Position numbers and translations under genes: made by a program. From an archaeon (GTDB lineage Archaea > Nanobdellota > Nanobdellia > Woesearchaeales > GW2011-AR9), in NCBI GenBank assembly GCA_023265925.1, contig JAHFSD010000016.1:1-32332 (forward strand): a DNA stretch of 32,332 nt, in the 5' to 3' direction. How positions within the stretch are numbered: the first letter of the stretch is position 1; each line of letters opens with the position of its first letter. The notes under the pieces are model-generated. The model did no database searches, was not told the origin of the DNA, and saw only the letters and a list, made by a program, of their open reading frames with translations. Of this stretch, positions 7,686 to 16,890 are shown in pieces.

Positions 7686-7777
7686 TACTCACACTCACAG
7701 CAGCCTGAGCATTGCTTACAGCGGGCACAAATCTGGCCTTCCTCAACATCTTCTCCGCAAGCTGGACATTCTGGCAT
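7682..7777 (-). CDS. Micro zinc-ribbon protein, 31 aa
   Basis: It is a 31-codon frame with eight cysteines: CPAC near the start, CARC, then CSGCCEC before the terminal EY. The motif CPxCG..(13).CxRC would bind one zinc, and the Cys-rich tail could hold a second. GAGGTGA lies six bases before the ATG (7775-7777), the same site type used by the other leadered genes here. It closes a minus-strand gene train after the transketolase C-subunit gene. Specific role unknown. Confidence 0.72.
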   Translation of the reverse strand: MPECPACGEDVEEGQICARCKQCSGCCECEY

Positions 7778-7807
7778 GAATAGTCACCTCGCTTTTATCT
7801 CTTTCAG

Positions 7808-8062
7808 CTATTCTCCCTCCAGACAACAGCACCGCCGGACTTGACGGCCGCAGCCTCGACAAATCAAGCACAATGGACAGTGGGACAGCCGCGCTAATTT
7901 GTAGGCAGGATAGCTGCAGGTCGGGCAGATGAATTCTTTTTTGGTGATGGCTTTAACAACAGTTTGTGCCAGGGAACTCTTCAATCTCTTAGAACTCTTC
8001 TCTCTGACCCCTTTCCTTTTTGTCTTCTTTTTCTTTCTTGGTATCATCTTCCTCTGTATCAT
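7808..8062 (-). CDS. Basic zinc-finger protein, 84 aa
   Basis: The first 45 residues are very basic (IPRKKKKTKRKGVREKSSKR). The rest carries CPTC, CPLC, CRGC and RRCCC groups, giving enough ligands for two zinc sites. The architecture suggests nucleic-acid binding, but this is inference. ATG 8062 overlaps the stop of the transketolase C-subunit gene (ATGA); an alternative start at 8047 would give IPRKKKK close to the N-terminus. Confidence 0.7.
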   Translation of the reverse strand: MIQRKMIPRKKKKTKRKGVREKSSKRLKSSLAQTVVKAITKKEFICPTCSYPAYKLARLSHCPLCLICRGCGRQVRRCCCLEGE

Positions 8063-9075
8063 CTTCTTTTCATCCCCACTGCTTTCTTTACCGCTTTGAC
8101 AATATCGTCAGCGGTCAGGCCAAACGCTTTGAACAATTCTTCCGGCTCTCCGGATTCGCCAAAGCGGTCCCTGACACCCACGCGGATGACCGGAACCGGA
8201 CAATTCTCGGCAACGAATTCAGCCACTGCCCCACCCAGCCCGCCCAGAATCTGATGCTCTTCTGCCGTCACCAGGCAGCCAGTCTGTCGAGCCGCTTTCA
8301 GAAGCACAGCCCCGTCCAGTGGCTTCACCGTATGGCAATTTAATACCTGACAATCAATCTCCCGGTTCAGTTTTTCTGCTGCCAATAGTGCTTCATACAA
8401 CAACGGCCCATTAGCGACAATGGTGCAATCCTTCCCGGAACGAAATTCAGTGATTCTGTCAATCTGAAACGGCGTTTTTACCGTCGTGAACGAAGGATAT
8501 TCTGCTCGCCCAAAGCGAATGTAGACCGGCCCGGGATGTTCTGCTGCCGCAATGGTTGCTTTCTCACATTCCAGGTCATCACCGGGTACGAGGACAGTCA
8601 TTCCCGGCTGAAGTCTCATTAAAGCGACATCTTCCAAAGCCTGATGGGTCGCTCCGTCAGGGCCGACGGAAATGCCCGCATGCGCCCCGCCAATCTTGAC
8701 GTTGATTTCCTTTCCCGGCCGGCTGTGCCAGCTATTGTAACTGATAGTTGTCCTGATCTGCTCATTGTTCCGTCCGGGGCTGAAGACAGCATAGGAGGAG
8801 ATAAAGACCACTTTGCCCGCCATCGCCATTCCTGCTGCCAGGCTGGCCATGTTTTGTTCTGCGACGCCCACCTGCACAAACCGTTCCGGGAATTTCTGCT
8901 GGAACCAGAGGCTGCGGGTGGATTCCGTGAGATCGGCACAGAGCACGACGACATTAGGGTTTTTTTCTCCTGCTTTCACCAATCCTTTGCCATAGCCGTC
9001 CCTGGTTTTGGTGCGTTTGAGACTGGGGTCGAAGAGGTTAGGTACGAGATAGGCGGCAGGATTGATGTTTCTCAT
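8059..9075 (-). CDS. Transketolase, C-terminal subunit, 338 aa
   Basis: In many archaea transketolase is encoded by two genes; this one supplies the pyrimidine-binding and C-terminal domains. It matches in order: TRDGYGKGLVKAGEKNPNVVVLCADL, FVQVGVAEQNM with the catalytic Glu, GGAHAGISVGPDGATHQALEDVALMR, PGPVYIRFGR, and the C-terminal domain ending EEHQILGGLGGAVAEF and RVGVRDRFGESGEPEEL. Together with the N-subunit it moves two-carbon ketol units between sugar phosphates, often for ribose synthesis. It begins 9 bp after the LamG protein gene and so may be read from the surface-protein operon. Its partner gene is 7.8 kb upstream on the same strand. Confidence 0.95.
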   Translation of the reverse strand: MRNINPAAYLVPNLFDPSLKRTKTRDGYGKGLVKAGEKNPNVVVLCADLTESTRSLWFQQKFPERFVQVGVAEQNMASLAAGMAMAGKVVFISSYAVFSPGRNNEQIRTTISYNSWHSRPGKEINVKIGGAHAGISVGPDGATHQALEDVALMRLQPGMTVLVPGDDLECEKATIAAAEHPGPVYIRFGRAEYPSFTTVKTPFQIDRITEFRSGKDCTIVANGPLLYEALLAAEKLNREIDCQVLNCHTVKPLDGAVLLKAARQTGCLVTAEEHQILGGLGGAVAEFVAENCPVPVIRVGVRDRFGESGEPEELFKAFGLTADDIVKAVKKAVGMKRR

Positions 9076-9084
9076 GGTTGTGCT

Positions 9085-11691
9085 TTAGGGCCTAATAATT
9101 ACACTATTCGACTTTTTTGTTACTCCGTCCTGCAATCCATCATTGGGCGTCACTTCTGCTTCCCACACATCGTTAATTTCCGTTTCGTATGAATGGATCA
9201 GGCCGGTTCTATTATTGAACAGAGCAATGATCTGTTGCTGAGATAATGACCTATTATAAATATTTATCTCATCAATCGTGCCATTAAAGAACATATTCTG
9301 CGGCCATTGTCCGTCAGAACTTTCCAGCTCGCCAATGCTCCAGTTAAAAAGTGAGTAGGGAATGGACGATTGAGCTGCTGTCCACGACGTTATCCACTCA
9401 CCGTTCAGATACGTTCTCATTGCACCATTGTTAAACGTAGCAGCGACAAAGTACCAGGTGTGATTGTTCATTACTTTACCCGATGGATAGCCACTTGATT
9501 CCACAACTCCCGTGCTGTTAATGAACTCTAAAGCTATTCCACAGCCTTGCCCAATTCCATTATTGTACGTGCCATTGAAAGTATCAACCATAATTTGGCC
9601 TTGAGATTGGCCTTGCGCATTGGCTGTTCCTTTCACCACAATCCGTTCCGTCTTCAGGCAATTCTTAGGATAAATCCAGGCGGTTATCGAAAATGCCGTA
9701 AGAGATGCCAAATTTGACGAACCGGGAATAACAATAAAATCATTTGTTCCATCAAACTCGTAGGCACCCCAGCCATCAACTCCAGCGCCACTACTCCAGG
9801 TTATTCCGCTTTTTTCCACACCCTGATAGCCGTGACCGGAATAGTCCCAAGCGTTATTGCTGCTCGTGCCATTGATTCCTTCAAATGGCATATTTAAAGA
9901 AGTTATGGATGTGCTATTTCTAAACCAATTGGTAATATTCTTTCCAGGATTGCCATTCTTATCAAAGAGGTATTGGGGGTATAACGTCAGGTTTTGATTC
10001 GTGTTGTTCGTAGTAACCTCTGTTGAATTCAGAACAAGTATAGGAACGTACATAAAGAAACTAACGTTTTGGACACTGTTGTTCATATTTCCTCGTGTAT
10101 CGTTGGCGTAGACTCGAACGTTATAGAAACCAGTACTCATGGTGGAAAGTTGAAGAAGAGTGTAGTACCAGCTTGCATCTCTCATCGCGGTTACATTAAA
10201 TTGAGAATAATTCCACAGATTGGTAAATCCAAAGGTAACTTTGTCTACTGCGGTACTGTCATTGACGGAAACGTTAAAGACAATGGAAGCAGTGTATGGT
10301 AAAGTGCTGCCGTTCGTGTAATTCATGCCAAAGGTAGTGACATTGGGTGGCGTTTGATCCGAGGAGAGTTTAGTCTGCCGATAAAAGATACCAAGAGATG
10401 ATAAAGACAAATTTCCTATCCCGTTCGTATAGAACGTTAAATCAACGTCACAGAAACCTTGTGCATCGGGAATGCAGTTATCAACTGCTGTCTGAAGGCT
10501 TTGGCTGAAATCTAAGATTATTTGTGGCCCCACAAAATAGCCAACACGGCTCCAGACATTAGTTCCGTTTAAAAACATGGTAGCATTACGGATAGTACTA
10601 GCGATTGTTCTAGCAGAACTTTGCGTCATTGCTCCCGTTGCCAAACCATCGCCGGGCGCTACCTGGCAATACCAGGAATCTCCAACGCTCAAATTATTAT
10701 ATCCCAGAAGGGAGGTATTGTACTCAGTGCCACTTTGCTTTACACTATTTTTGTACCATTCAAAGGCAGATGCTTGTTCTGTATAGTTTTCAGGATCAAC
10801 GTAGGTGTAGTTACAAAGTAAATCCTGCCCGGCGGTAGGAAATTCTGGTAAAACTTTTATATTCGTCACGGAAGGGGCTTCATTGGTTCGATCACAGGTT
10901 TTATCGTTATTTTCAACAGTGGTATTTGTTTCATACACGATAAATGTTGCCGGGTTTTGCCGATTCCAGCTCACATAGGCATTTCCGCACCGATCTCCAG
11001 CATATAAAGTAGCATTAGCTGAACTCTTCTTTTTATAGTATCCCTGCACTATTTTTCCCTGGGTTGCGACGTTGTAACAATCGGTATCGCATCCGCTCGT
11101 GCCAGCATAAGGTTTACAAGCTGCCATATTTGGTGCACAAAATATAGTGCTACGTAAAGTCGCTTGTTCTTCGTACCCGGCGTCATCAGAACCGGTGTCA
11201 GAATGTGCCCGTACACTGGAAGTCATAAAGTCAACATTATCATTTACCTGATCACCAATGTATCCGGTTATTCCACTGAACCAAGGAGTTGCTCCCTGAA
11301 GCATTCCGCCAACAGATTCACTGTCACAGTCTGGGGAAGGATTCTGGTTAACTGCCATGAAAATGGTATTAGAGCCCGTCGGAGGCCCAGCATAGGTAAA
11401 ATTATAACATCGTGATGTGTTTAGAGGAGTATAGGAGGAAGAACTGGCAGTTAATTCATCTTTATTGGCTTGGTTTACTCCAAACTCAACGCTAAAAACC
11501 TGAACCCCTGTAGCATTATTACAGATCAAAGCAGTGCAATTCTTGTAGCATGTTCCCCCCTTACAATATATCCCACTATCCGTATAGCCAGCGGAGCAAG
11601 CAGCAGGAGTACAGCCAGTCCAGGCAGTAGTTGAGAGAGCACCAACTAGGAGCAGTAGCACTACTATGAAAACAGCACCTGCTTTTCTCAT
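9085..11691 (-). CDS. Secreted LamG-domain surface protein, 868 aa
   Basis: A signal peptide (residues 1-23, ending TTAW) is followed by a Cys-rich stretch (CTPAACSAGY, CKGGTCYKNC). A long middle part has Ig-like or Y_Y_Y-type beta segments (DKVTFGFTN, GFYNVRVYANDTRGN). Residues about 600-830 form a LamG/concanavalin-A-like domain (GYQGVEKSGITW, AYEFDGTNDFIVIP, FSITAWIYPKN, WYFVAATF, IDEINIYNRSLS). Many N-x-S/T sequons suggest N-glycosylation. LamG domains bind glycans or proteins at cell surfaces. There is no C-terminal membrane anchor. The start overlaps the previous gene by ATGA. Confidence 0.88.
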   Translation of the reverse strand: MRKAGAVFIVVLLLLVGALSTTAWTGCTPAACSAGYTDSGIYCKGGTCYKNCTALICNNATGVQVFSVEFGVNQANKDELTASSSSYTPLNTSRCYNFTYAGPPTGSNTIFMAVNQNPSPDCDSESVGGMLQGATPWFSGITGYIGDQVNDNVDFMTSSVRAHSDTGSDDAGYEEQATLRSTIFCAPNMAACKPYAGTSGCDTDCYNVATQGKIVQGYYKKKSSANATLYAGDRCGNAYVSWNRQNPATFIVYETNTTVENNDKTCDRTNEAPSVTNIKVLPEFPTAGQDLLCNYTYVDPENYTEQASAFEWYKNSVKQSGTEYNTSLLGYNNLSVGDSWYCQVAPGDGLATGAMTQSSARTIASTIRNATMFLNGTNVWSRVGYFVGPQIILDFSQSLQTAVDNCIPDAQGFCDVDLTFYTNGIGNLSLSSLGIFYRQTKLSSDQTPPNVTTFGMNYTNGSTLPYTASIVFNVSVNDSTAVDKVTFGFTNLWNYSQFNVTAMRDASWYYTLLQLSTMSTGFYNVRVYANDTRGNMNNSVQNVSFFMYVPILVLNSTEVTTNNTNQNLTLYPQYLFDKNGNPGKNITNWFRNSTSITSLNMPFEGINGTSSNNAWDYSGHGYQGVEKSGITWSSGAGVDGWGAYEFDGTNDFIVIPGSSNLASLTAFSITAWIYPKNCLKTERIVVKGTANAQGQSQGQIMVDTFNGTYNNGIGQGCGIALEFINSTGVVESSGYPSGKVMNNHTWYFVAATFNNGAMRTYLNGEWITSWTAAQSSIPYSLFNWSIGELESSDGQWPQNMFFNGTIDEINIYNRSLSQQQIIALFNNRTGLIHSYETEINDVWEAEVTPNDGLQDGVTKKSNSVIIRP

Positions 11692-14513
11692 GGTTTTTCC
11701 CCCCGTAACGTTATTTTGGAATAGATGACGGTGGCATTCTTAGGAAGCCTTACTCGAACGGTTTGATTGCCTGGAGACGTGTACACTAATCCCTTTTGAG
11801 TAAAGCCATCGGTAAAGCTCTTCTGGACGGACGTATTTTCATTGAACACAATCAGGTCAACATACTTGTAGTCCGTGAGGTTTCCATCGCTGACTTCTAC
11901 AAGAATAGAGTAATTGCCGGTATCGTTTACGGTAGTTTGCCATAATCCGGTAGAGTTGAATGGAGCGGAATAGCTCAGGTTAAGGGCATTACCATCAGGA
12001 TCGCTGGCATTGAGTTGAGCTGCTTTAATATCAATCAAATCGCCGGCAATGCCAGTAAGATTCAGAACTGGTTCCAGTACCGGGGGCTTATTTGAGGAAG
12101 AAACTGTAGAAAATAATGTAACCGGCGAACCAGCCCTTTTCAAGGCAAGTTCAGCCACGCCATCCTGATCCACATCGGCAATGGCAATGCCGTTGTCAAT
12201 AAAACCTTCAAATTCGTAATTGAACAATTCTGTTCCATCATTCTTTAAGACAAAAACGCGGTTGCCATCGTTTTCAGCGAAGATAACGTTGTTTGTTCCA
12301 TCATTATCAAGGTCGGCAACATTCGGACTCATGAACGAGGTTTTAAGCTGGTTACTCAGATTAAATGGCCATGAACCAGTACAGGCACTTCCATCATTGC
12401 CATTAAAGCAATAGACATTTCCCGGCACTGCTCCACCACTCAGCTGGCTCTGGGTAAGAAGCACAATTTCCAAATTGGCATCAGCGTCTAAATTCGCTAC
12501 TGTTGGCGTTGGCCGGGGAAGCTGACTCAAGGAAACCATTGCTTCCTGTGTGCCGGTTGCCGCATCACGAACGTAAAGGCGGTTGTAACAGGTCTTTCCG
12601 GCGGCACAGCTTCCAGTGTTGGTGGTGTAGACCAGTTCATATTTATTATCCGCATCAACGTCAGCAATAACGGCCGAACTTTCGATTCTTCCATCGCTAT
12701 TGCTCCACTTGAGAGATAATTTTGATGGCGCTGCCGGGTCATAATCAAAGACAGAGATGCCATACCAGCTGGGAACGACAATTTCCGGGTTATCATCGCT
12801 GTCGAGATTGGCAACAGATACGGTAGCGTATGCACCTCCATTTCCAAACGTATAATTCGCAAATTTAGTAGGCTGAACACCCGCCCCATTATCCTTGAGC
12901 ACATAGACTTCTCCAGGCCAATTAGGATCTATAGCTTCATGCACATCGGCAAAAATAATCTCATTCGTTCCATCCAGATCGATATCCACTACTGCCGTGC
13001 CTCCATCAAAATAAATTCTGTTCTCCCCGGCAGCCGGAGACCATTTGGGAGTCAAGTGATACCTCCATCGTTCGGTGATGGTGTTTCCATTGGTAATGTC
13101 GTAGGCATAAATGGTTCCATTCTTTACACCGGTAATAAGCTCTTTTTCCTTATCGCCATCGATATTCGCCAGCGTCGCCGGGAAATAAACCCCGCCATTG
13201 GTCAGTCCAACCATGGTTGTATCCCATTTCTTCTTGGTGTCGTAGGTATAGCCACTGTTGAAAGGCTGGTTGCTCTTTCGTTGTGTTTCGATAGTGTGAA
13301 TTTTGGTATAGCTATTGTATGACTGCTTACTAACCAAATTCACGATTTCCATGGCTCCATTGCCGTCGATATCGGCAACGATGGCTTTGACCACTTGTTC
13401 TTTGTCCGTGATGGCACCTGGTTCAAAGGCATACGAGTTTTTTTCTGTATCCTTGGCATGGCTCATGTCGCCTTTGAGTAAAGTAAACCCAGTTCTTCTA
13501 AAGTCGTGGTTTTCGGTGGGCCAGTCGATACGGACGGCATCGTCGAAGAGGCGGTATAAGCCGGCAACGGCACGCATAGAGTGGGGGATGGTGGCGTTGG
13601 CTTCTCTATCTACAGTTGCTGCATTTAAGTCCGCGCTGTTGTTAATGAAATTAGAACAACTTGTGTATCCCTCAGCAGCCCATAAATTTAAACTTCCCGT
13701 GCCACTGCATTGCCAGTTTTGGGCATTGTTATTTAAATCTCGATAAAAAGCATTTCCATTTCTATTATCTGAAGCCCAGTATTGAGTCTTTTGAGCAGTG
13801 TACCAGAAGAGACGAAACAACTCAATAGCCTGTCTATCACTTTCTGTAGGCGGGTCAACATTACTCCAAGTAAAACCATTTATCAAATTATCATAATTAT
13901 ATTGCTGACCAGCATAGTTTTTTCCATTGTATCTATTGAAAATGGCAGAATCCCCAGTATGTTCTTCAAGAATAGAATTTCCACCTGTTAAAGCATGACC
14001 ACCATGCGGATCGTCGAGAACATGGCTTGGCTGTGCCGCGTCTTCCAATAGATGGGCTACATGACCTAGCCAGTAGTAGGATTCATCTATTTCACCTTTA
14101 ACGTAAAGAGGAATTACTTTTTTTGTCCAGATTTCTCTTGCTTTAATATACGAACTTTGAGGATATTGAAGTAGTCCATAATTATAGTATTCAAAGCTGA
14201 TTAAATGAGTCAAAGGATTATCCGGTTGGAAGAAGTGATTTCTGAAAAAAGCGGTGATGGTATCCATAGCTCTATCCTCTTCGGCACTTCCAGTAACTAT
14301 ATCATCACCAGAATCGTAGGTTGAATTGATTGACGCATTTATACTCTTACCCAAGTGCAGCTTTATTTCATATGGGATTAACGGCCATACTTCTTTAGAT
14401 TCATTCGTAATATGTTCATGAACGGGTGTAGGATTTATCTTATATGCGAAAATACTATAAGTAAGTAGAATCAATATAAGTCCACTGGCAAATAAGAGTT
14501 TTACTTTTTTCAT
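11688..14513 (-). CDS. Secreted protein with zinc-dependent phospholipase C/nuclease-like domain and FG-GAP propeller, 941 aa
   Basis: A signal peptide (1-23) leads to a helical domain with a zinc-ligand pattern like bacterial phospholipase C and P1 nuclease: HEHIT near the N-terminus, then WLGHVAHLLEDAAQPSHV, DPHGGHAL and LEEHTGD. About residues 360-790 contain at least seven FG-GAP/VCBS-type blades with Ca-binding DxDxDG-like loops (ADIDGNGAMEIV, ANIDGDKEKEL, VDIDLDGTNEI, ADVDADNKYEL, ADLDNDGTNNV, ADVDQDGVAEL). A cadherin/PKD-like domain (ASDPDGNALNLSYSAP) precedes the end. An extracellular hydrolase carried on an adhesive propeller is a reasonable inference; the substrate is unknown. It overlaps both neighbours by ATGA. 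Confidence 0.85.
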   Translation of the reverse strand: MKKVKLLFASGLILILLTYSIFAYKINPTPVHEHITNESKEVWPLIPYEIKLHLGKSINASINSTYDSGDDIVTGSAEEDRAMDTITAFFRNHFFQPDNPLTHLISFEYYNYGLLQYPQSSYIKAREIWTKKVIPLYVKGEIDESYYWLGHVAHLLEDAAQPSHVLDDPHGGHALTGGNSILEEHTGDSAIFNRYNGKNYAGQQYNYDNLINGFTWSNVDPPTESDRQAIELFRLFWYTAQKTQYWASDNRNGNAFYRDLNNNAQNWQCSGTGSLNLWAAEGYTSCSNFINNSADLNAATVDREANATIPHSMRAVAGLYRLFDDAVRIDWPTENHDFRRTGFTLLKGDMSHAKDTEKNSYAFEPGAITDKEQVVKAIVADIDGNGAMEIVNLVSKQSYNSYTKIHTIETQRKSNQPFNSGYTYDTKKKWDTTMVGLTNGGVYFPATLANIDGDKEKELITGVKNGTIYAYDITNGNTITERWRYHLTPKWSPAAGENRIYFDGGTAVVDIDLDGTNEIIFADVHEAIDPNWPGEVYVLKDNGAGVQPTKFANYTFGNGGAYATVSVANLDSDDNPEIVVPSWYGISVFDYDPAAPSKLSLKWSNSDGRIESSAVIADVDADNKYELVYTTNTGSCAAGKTCYNRLYVRDAATGTQEAMVSLSQLPRPTPTVANLDADANLEIVLLTQSQLSGGAVPGNVYCFNGNDGSACTGSWPFNLSNQLKTSFMSPNVADLDNDGTNNVIFAENDGNRVFVLKNDGTELFNYEFEGFIDNGIAIADVDQDGVAELALKRAGSPVTLFSTVSSSNKPPVLEPVLNLTGIAGDLIDIKAAQLNASDPDGNALNLSYSAPFNSTGLWQTTVNDTGNYSILVEVSDGNLTDYKYVDLIVFNENTSVQKSFTDGFTQKGLVYTSPGNQTVRVRLPKNATVIYSKITLRGEKP

Positions 14514-14818
14514 TTCTCTTGATTTATCACTTTGATTTTACGATAACAGTAGAGTGTCAACGCTCCTAACAAAGCAAAAAAGAGGGGTGAAATAATAAAA
14601 AACCAAACTCCGAAAGGATAACCGCATGATTCACCGGCCTCTATCTGGGCCATTTTACAAAAAACAACGAATTCTCTCCCAAACATCCCCCTAAGAGAAG
14701 ATATATTAGAATTTTCAAAAGTTATGGACAAGAATATTTTTATAGCACCTACAAATAGGCCGATCATAAATCCTTTCTTCAAATATTCTTTAGTCTTGAA
14801 CCGTTCTTTAATATTCAT
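14510..14818 (-). CDS. Membrane protein with two transmembrane segments, 102 aa
   Basis: ATG 14816-14818 follows a GGGTGA site five bases upstream, so I prefer it to the longer frame from 14854. A basic N-terminus (MNIKERFKTKEYLKK) is followed by a hydrophobic segment (FMIGLFVGAIKIFLSI), a loop with two Cys, and a second hydrophobic segment (FFIISPLFFALLGALTLYC) with a basic tail. It overlaps the FG-GAP gene start by ATGA and the upstream relic by 11 bp. No family recognised. Confidence 0.75.
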   Translation of the reverse strand: MNIKERFKTKEYLKKGFMIGLFVGAIKIFLSITFENSNISSLRGMFGREFVVFCKMAQIEAGESCGYPFGVWFFIISPLFFALLGALTLYCYRKIKVINQEK

Positions 14819-15071
14819 TGTTTTCACCCGTTCCATCCAGATCAATATCAACAACTACGGTTCCACCGTTAAAATTAACCCGGTACAAGCCTGGAGCCGG
14901 AGACCATTTTGGCGTCAAGTGATACCTCCATCGTTCCGTTATCGTGTTTCCAGTGGTAATGTCATAGGCATAAATGGTTCCATTCCGCACACCGGTAATC
15001 AGCTCTTTTTCTTTATCGCCATCGATATTCGCCAGCGTGGCGGGAAAGTAAATTGCTCCGCTGACATTCAT
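14808..15071 (-). pseudogene. FG-GAP gene relic, 87 codons, still joined to the operon
   Basis: Residues from IYFPATLANIDGDKEKELI onward match one stretch of the large FG-GAP protein (coded near 12960-13200), with roughly four of five residues identical and clear DNA similarity. There is no signal peptide and less than two blades, so it cannot form a propeller alone. Yet an ATG overlaps the Cys-rich gene stop (TAATG at 15069-15073) and GGGGAGG precedes it, so it may still be translated. I read it as the stub of a second FG-GAP gene left by recombination; a donor for gene conversion is another option. Confidence 0.75.
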
Positions 15072-16114
15072 TATCCTCCCCATGATTTCCACCCCACTAG
15101 ATTCAATAGCCACATTTTAATAAGCTTGAAGATGCTGTTATCCTGCTCAACATTTTGTACTACAGAAGTATTCGTTGTTTCTTCTTCCTGAGCCGGTTGC
15201 GATTGTGTTGCAGGGAAGTCGATAGACCCAGAGAGATTGTTTTTTTCTATTTCAATAACTTCTACCGTACAGTTTTCATCTACACAGGTTTCATTCACGT
15301 CACAATCAGAATTGGAGTAGCATTTTAACACTGGAACGCAAAAGTTACGCAGACACTGAAATTTTTCACGACAGCTACAGTCTTGGCAACAGTTTTCCTT
15401 TTCATCGCAGATACGATCTCCACATACGGAAGGTTTCGGACAATCATTGAGACAGCTCTTATAAGTTTCCTCGGCATTACAGATACCGTCGCCACACCAG
15501 GGGCAATCAAGGGCACAAACCTCTCTTTCTAGAGGAACACAATATCCATCCCCGCAAGAATTGATACATTGGCCACCAGTACAATATTGGCTTTCATTAC
15601 AAGTATTTCCACAGGTGCCGCAATTCTTAGTATCATGTCCTACATCAACTACGTTACCATTACAACAAGCAGCACCCCAATTAGTTTCTTTACCATCACA
15701 ACAAGCATCACTTCGGCAAGTTTCACTAGTGCTGCAAATATTATCCCCACAAATGATGTGATTGGAAAAGATAGAAAGTTGAACGTCACAATTTTCATAA
15801 CCACCCGCATTCTGGTATGTAACTGAATAGACTCTGATAAAATAATCACTGTCTAACTCATAAGTCTCAGAGGGATGTAGTTTAGCTATTCTCTGATCAT
15901 TTATTCGTATATTCGCTTGGGATGAATGGTCACAGTATACTAAATTAAGAGTATAACTTTTTTCGAATAGATCTATTGTTTTTGGATTGTAAAGGTTGAA
16001 TGTGCCATGGCTCAACGTGCCATTGAACTGCAACACCTCTGCCCTCGTTCCCCAGAGAGAACTAATAAAAAAGACAAACAACATACCAAAAAATAGATTA
16101 TTTTTTAGGTTCAT
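15071..16114 (-). CDS. Secreted Cys-rich protein with CGDxxC repeats, 347 aa
   Basis: After a signal peptide (1-25) comes a beta-rich domain (about 30-115: LNLVYCD, ANIRINDQRIAKL, YELDSDYFIRVYSV) that is also present in the next gene upstream. From residue 118 there are at least four knots starting CGDxxC (CGDNICSTSETC, CGDGYCVPLE, CGDGICNAEETYKSC, CGDRICDEKENC), with many Cys expected to form disulphides outside the cell. A Thr/Glu/Gln-rich linker leads to a short hydrophobic end (FKLIKMWLLNLVGW). It overlaps the upstream gene by ATGA. Such Cys-rich exported proteins are frequent in Woesearchaeota-like genomes (from memory); function unknown. Confidence 0.85.
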   Translation of the reverse strand: MNLKNNLFFGMLFVFFISSLWGTRAEVLQFNGTLSHGTFNLYNPKTIDLFEKSYTLNLVYCDHSSQANIRINDQRIAKLHPSETYELDSDYFIRVYSVTYQNAGGYENCDVQLSIFSNHIICGDNICSTSETCRSDACCDGKETNWGAACCNGNVVDVGHDTKNCGTCGNTCNESQYCTGGQCINSCGDGYCVPLEREVCALDCPWCGDGICNAEETYKSCLNDCPKPSVCGDRICDEKENCCQDCSCREKFQCLRNFCVPVLKCYSNSDCDVNETCVDENCTVEVIEIEKNNLSGSIDFPATQSQPAQEEETTNTSVVQNVEQDNSIFKLIKMWLLNLVGWKSWGG

Positions 16115-16836
16115 CTTTTCCTCTCCAGCGTAACATCCACCAGATCATACCCTTCATATCCAAAATGGCAAAAGCGCTGATTGTCACACTGATCAAATTT
16201 GGCTGAATTTACTTTGAGGGCATACTTCCCATCCAAATCAAAGTCATGAAGCTTACCGACATCAACAACATCATTAAAATATAATCTTGGTGCCAGCACC
16301 CCATTAACCCGGAATTTACAGAACTTCTCAAATTGATCACAATACACGACATGAACGGCAAATTTACTATTATTGATATTCAGGCCACGGACATCATCAA
16401 GCCTATTGCGCATACTTAAAGTGAAATCTTCCCTATCCGCCGTTATGTTTTTGTACGGTTTATCAGAGAAGTTATGGCGTAACTCCAGATATTCCTGAGC
16501 ATACGCTCGATCATAGTTTAGTTTATCCTCATTAAAGACTTTGGCTAAGACGTGTTTTGGTACGCCTAGAGGTCTTCTTTGCTGTCCCTCGGCAAATCCC
16601 GCTGTGGTCGAATTTTCATATTTCAGTGTTGCTTCAATATTTATGATGTCTCCAATAAAGACTGTAACTTTATCAGCAATTAACGATAGAATTGACGTGA
16701 ACTGGTTGGTGGTGTCATCTGGCTCTACAATAACTGGTTGCGTTTCAGTGGCAGCTTCCTCTTCGCTTAAAGCTGTAGAAATAAGAAGTAAAGAAATTAA
16801 CAGTACAACCACCATCCCTCTTTTCATTAATTTCAT
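16111..16836 (-). CDS. Exported protein of unknown function, 241 aa; first gene of the surface operon
   Basis: A signal peptide (MKRGMVVVLLISLLLISTALS) precedes an acidic stretch. The C-terminal 80 residues (FAVHVVYCDQFEKFCKFRVN, DFDLDGKYALKVNS, DLVDVTLE) align by eye with the N-terminal domain of the downstream Cys-rich protein, so the two share a domain. The central part (RPLGVPKHVLAKVFNED, AQEYLELRHNFSDKPYKN) is not recognised. A TATA-like box 45 bp upstream would give a transcript with a short leader. The stop overlaps the next start by ATGA. Confidence 0.8.
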   Translation of the reverse strand: MKLMKRGMVVVLLISLLLISTALSEEEAATETQPVIVEPDDTTNQFTSILSLIADKVTVFIGDIINIEATLKYENSTTAGFAEGQQRRPLGVPKHVLAKVFNEDKLNYDRAYAQEYLELRHNFSDKPYKNITADREDFTLSMRNRLDDVRGLNINNSKFAVHVVYCDQFEKFCKFRVNGVLAPRLYFNDVVDVGKLHDFDLDGKYALKVNSAKFDQCDNQRFCHFGYEGYDLVDVTLERKR

Positions 16837-16877
16837 TACACTACCCTTTTTTCAATTGTTCAGGAACAACTTTTATC

Positions 16878-16885
16878 TATTTAAA
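16878..16885 (-). promoter_or_regulatory. TATA-like box before the surface-protein operon
   Basis: TTTAAATA on the minus strand lies in the 54-bp gap after the transketolase N-subunit gene. A start about 25 bp downstream would leave a leader of roughly 20 nt before ATG 16836. It would let the surface block be transcribed apart from the transketolase N-subunit gene. Confidence 0.45.
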
Positions 16886-16890
16886 TTTAT

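Noticed and set aside
8644-9192. Plus-strand frame of 182 codons
   Set aside because: It is antisense to the conserved transketolase C-subunit gene and has no recognisable features.
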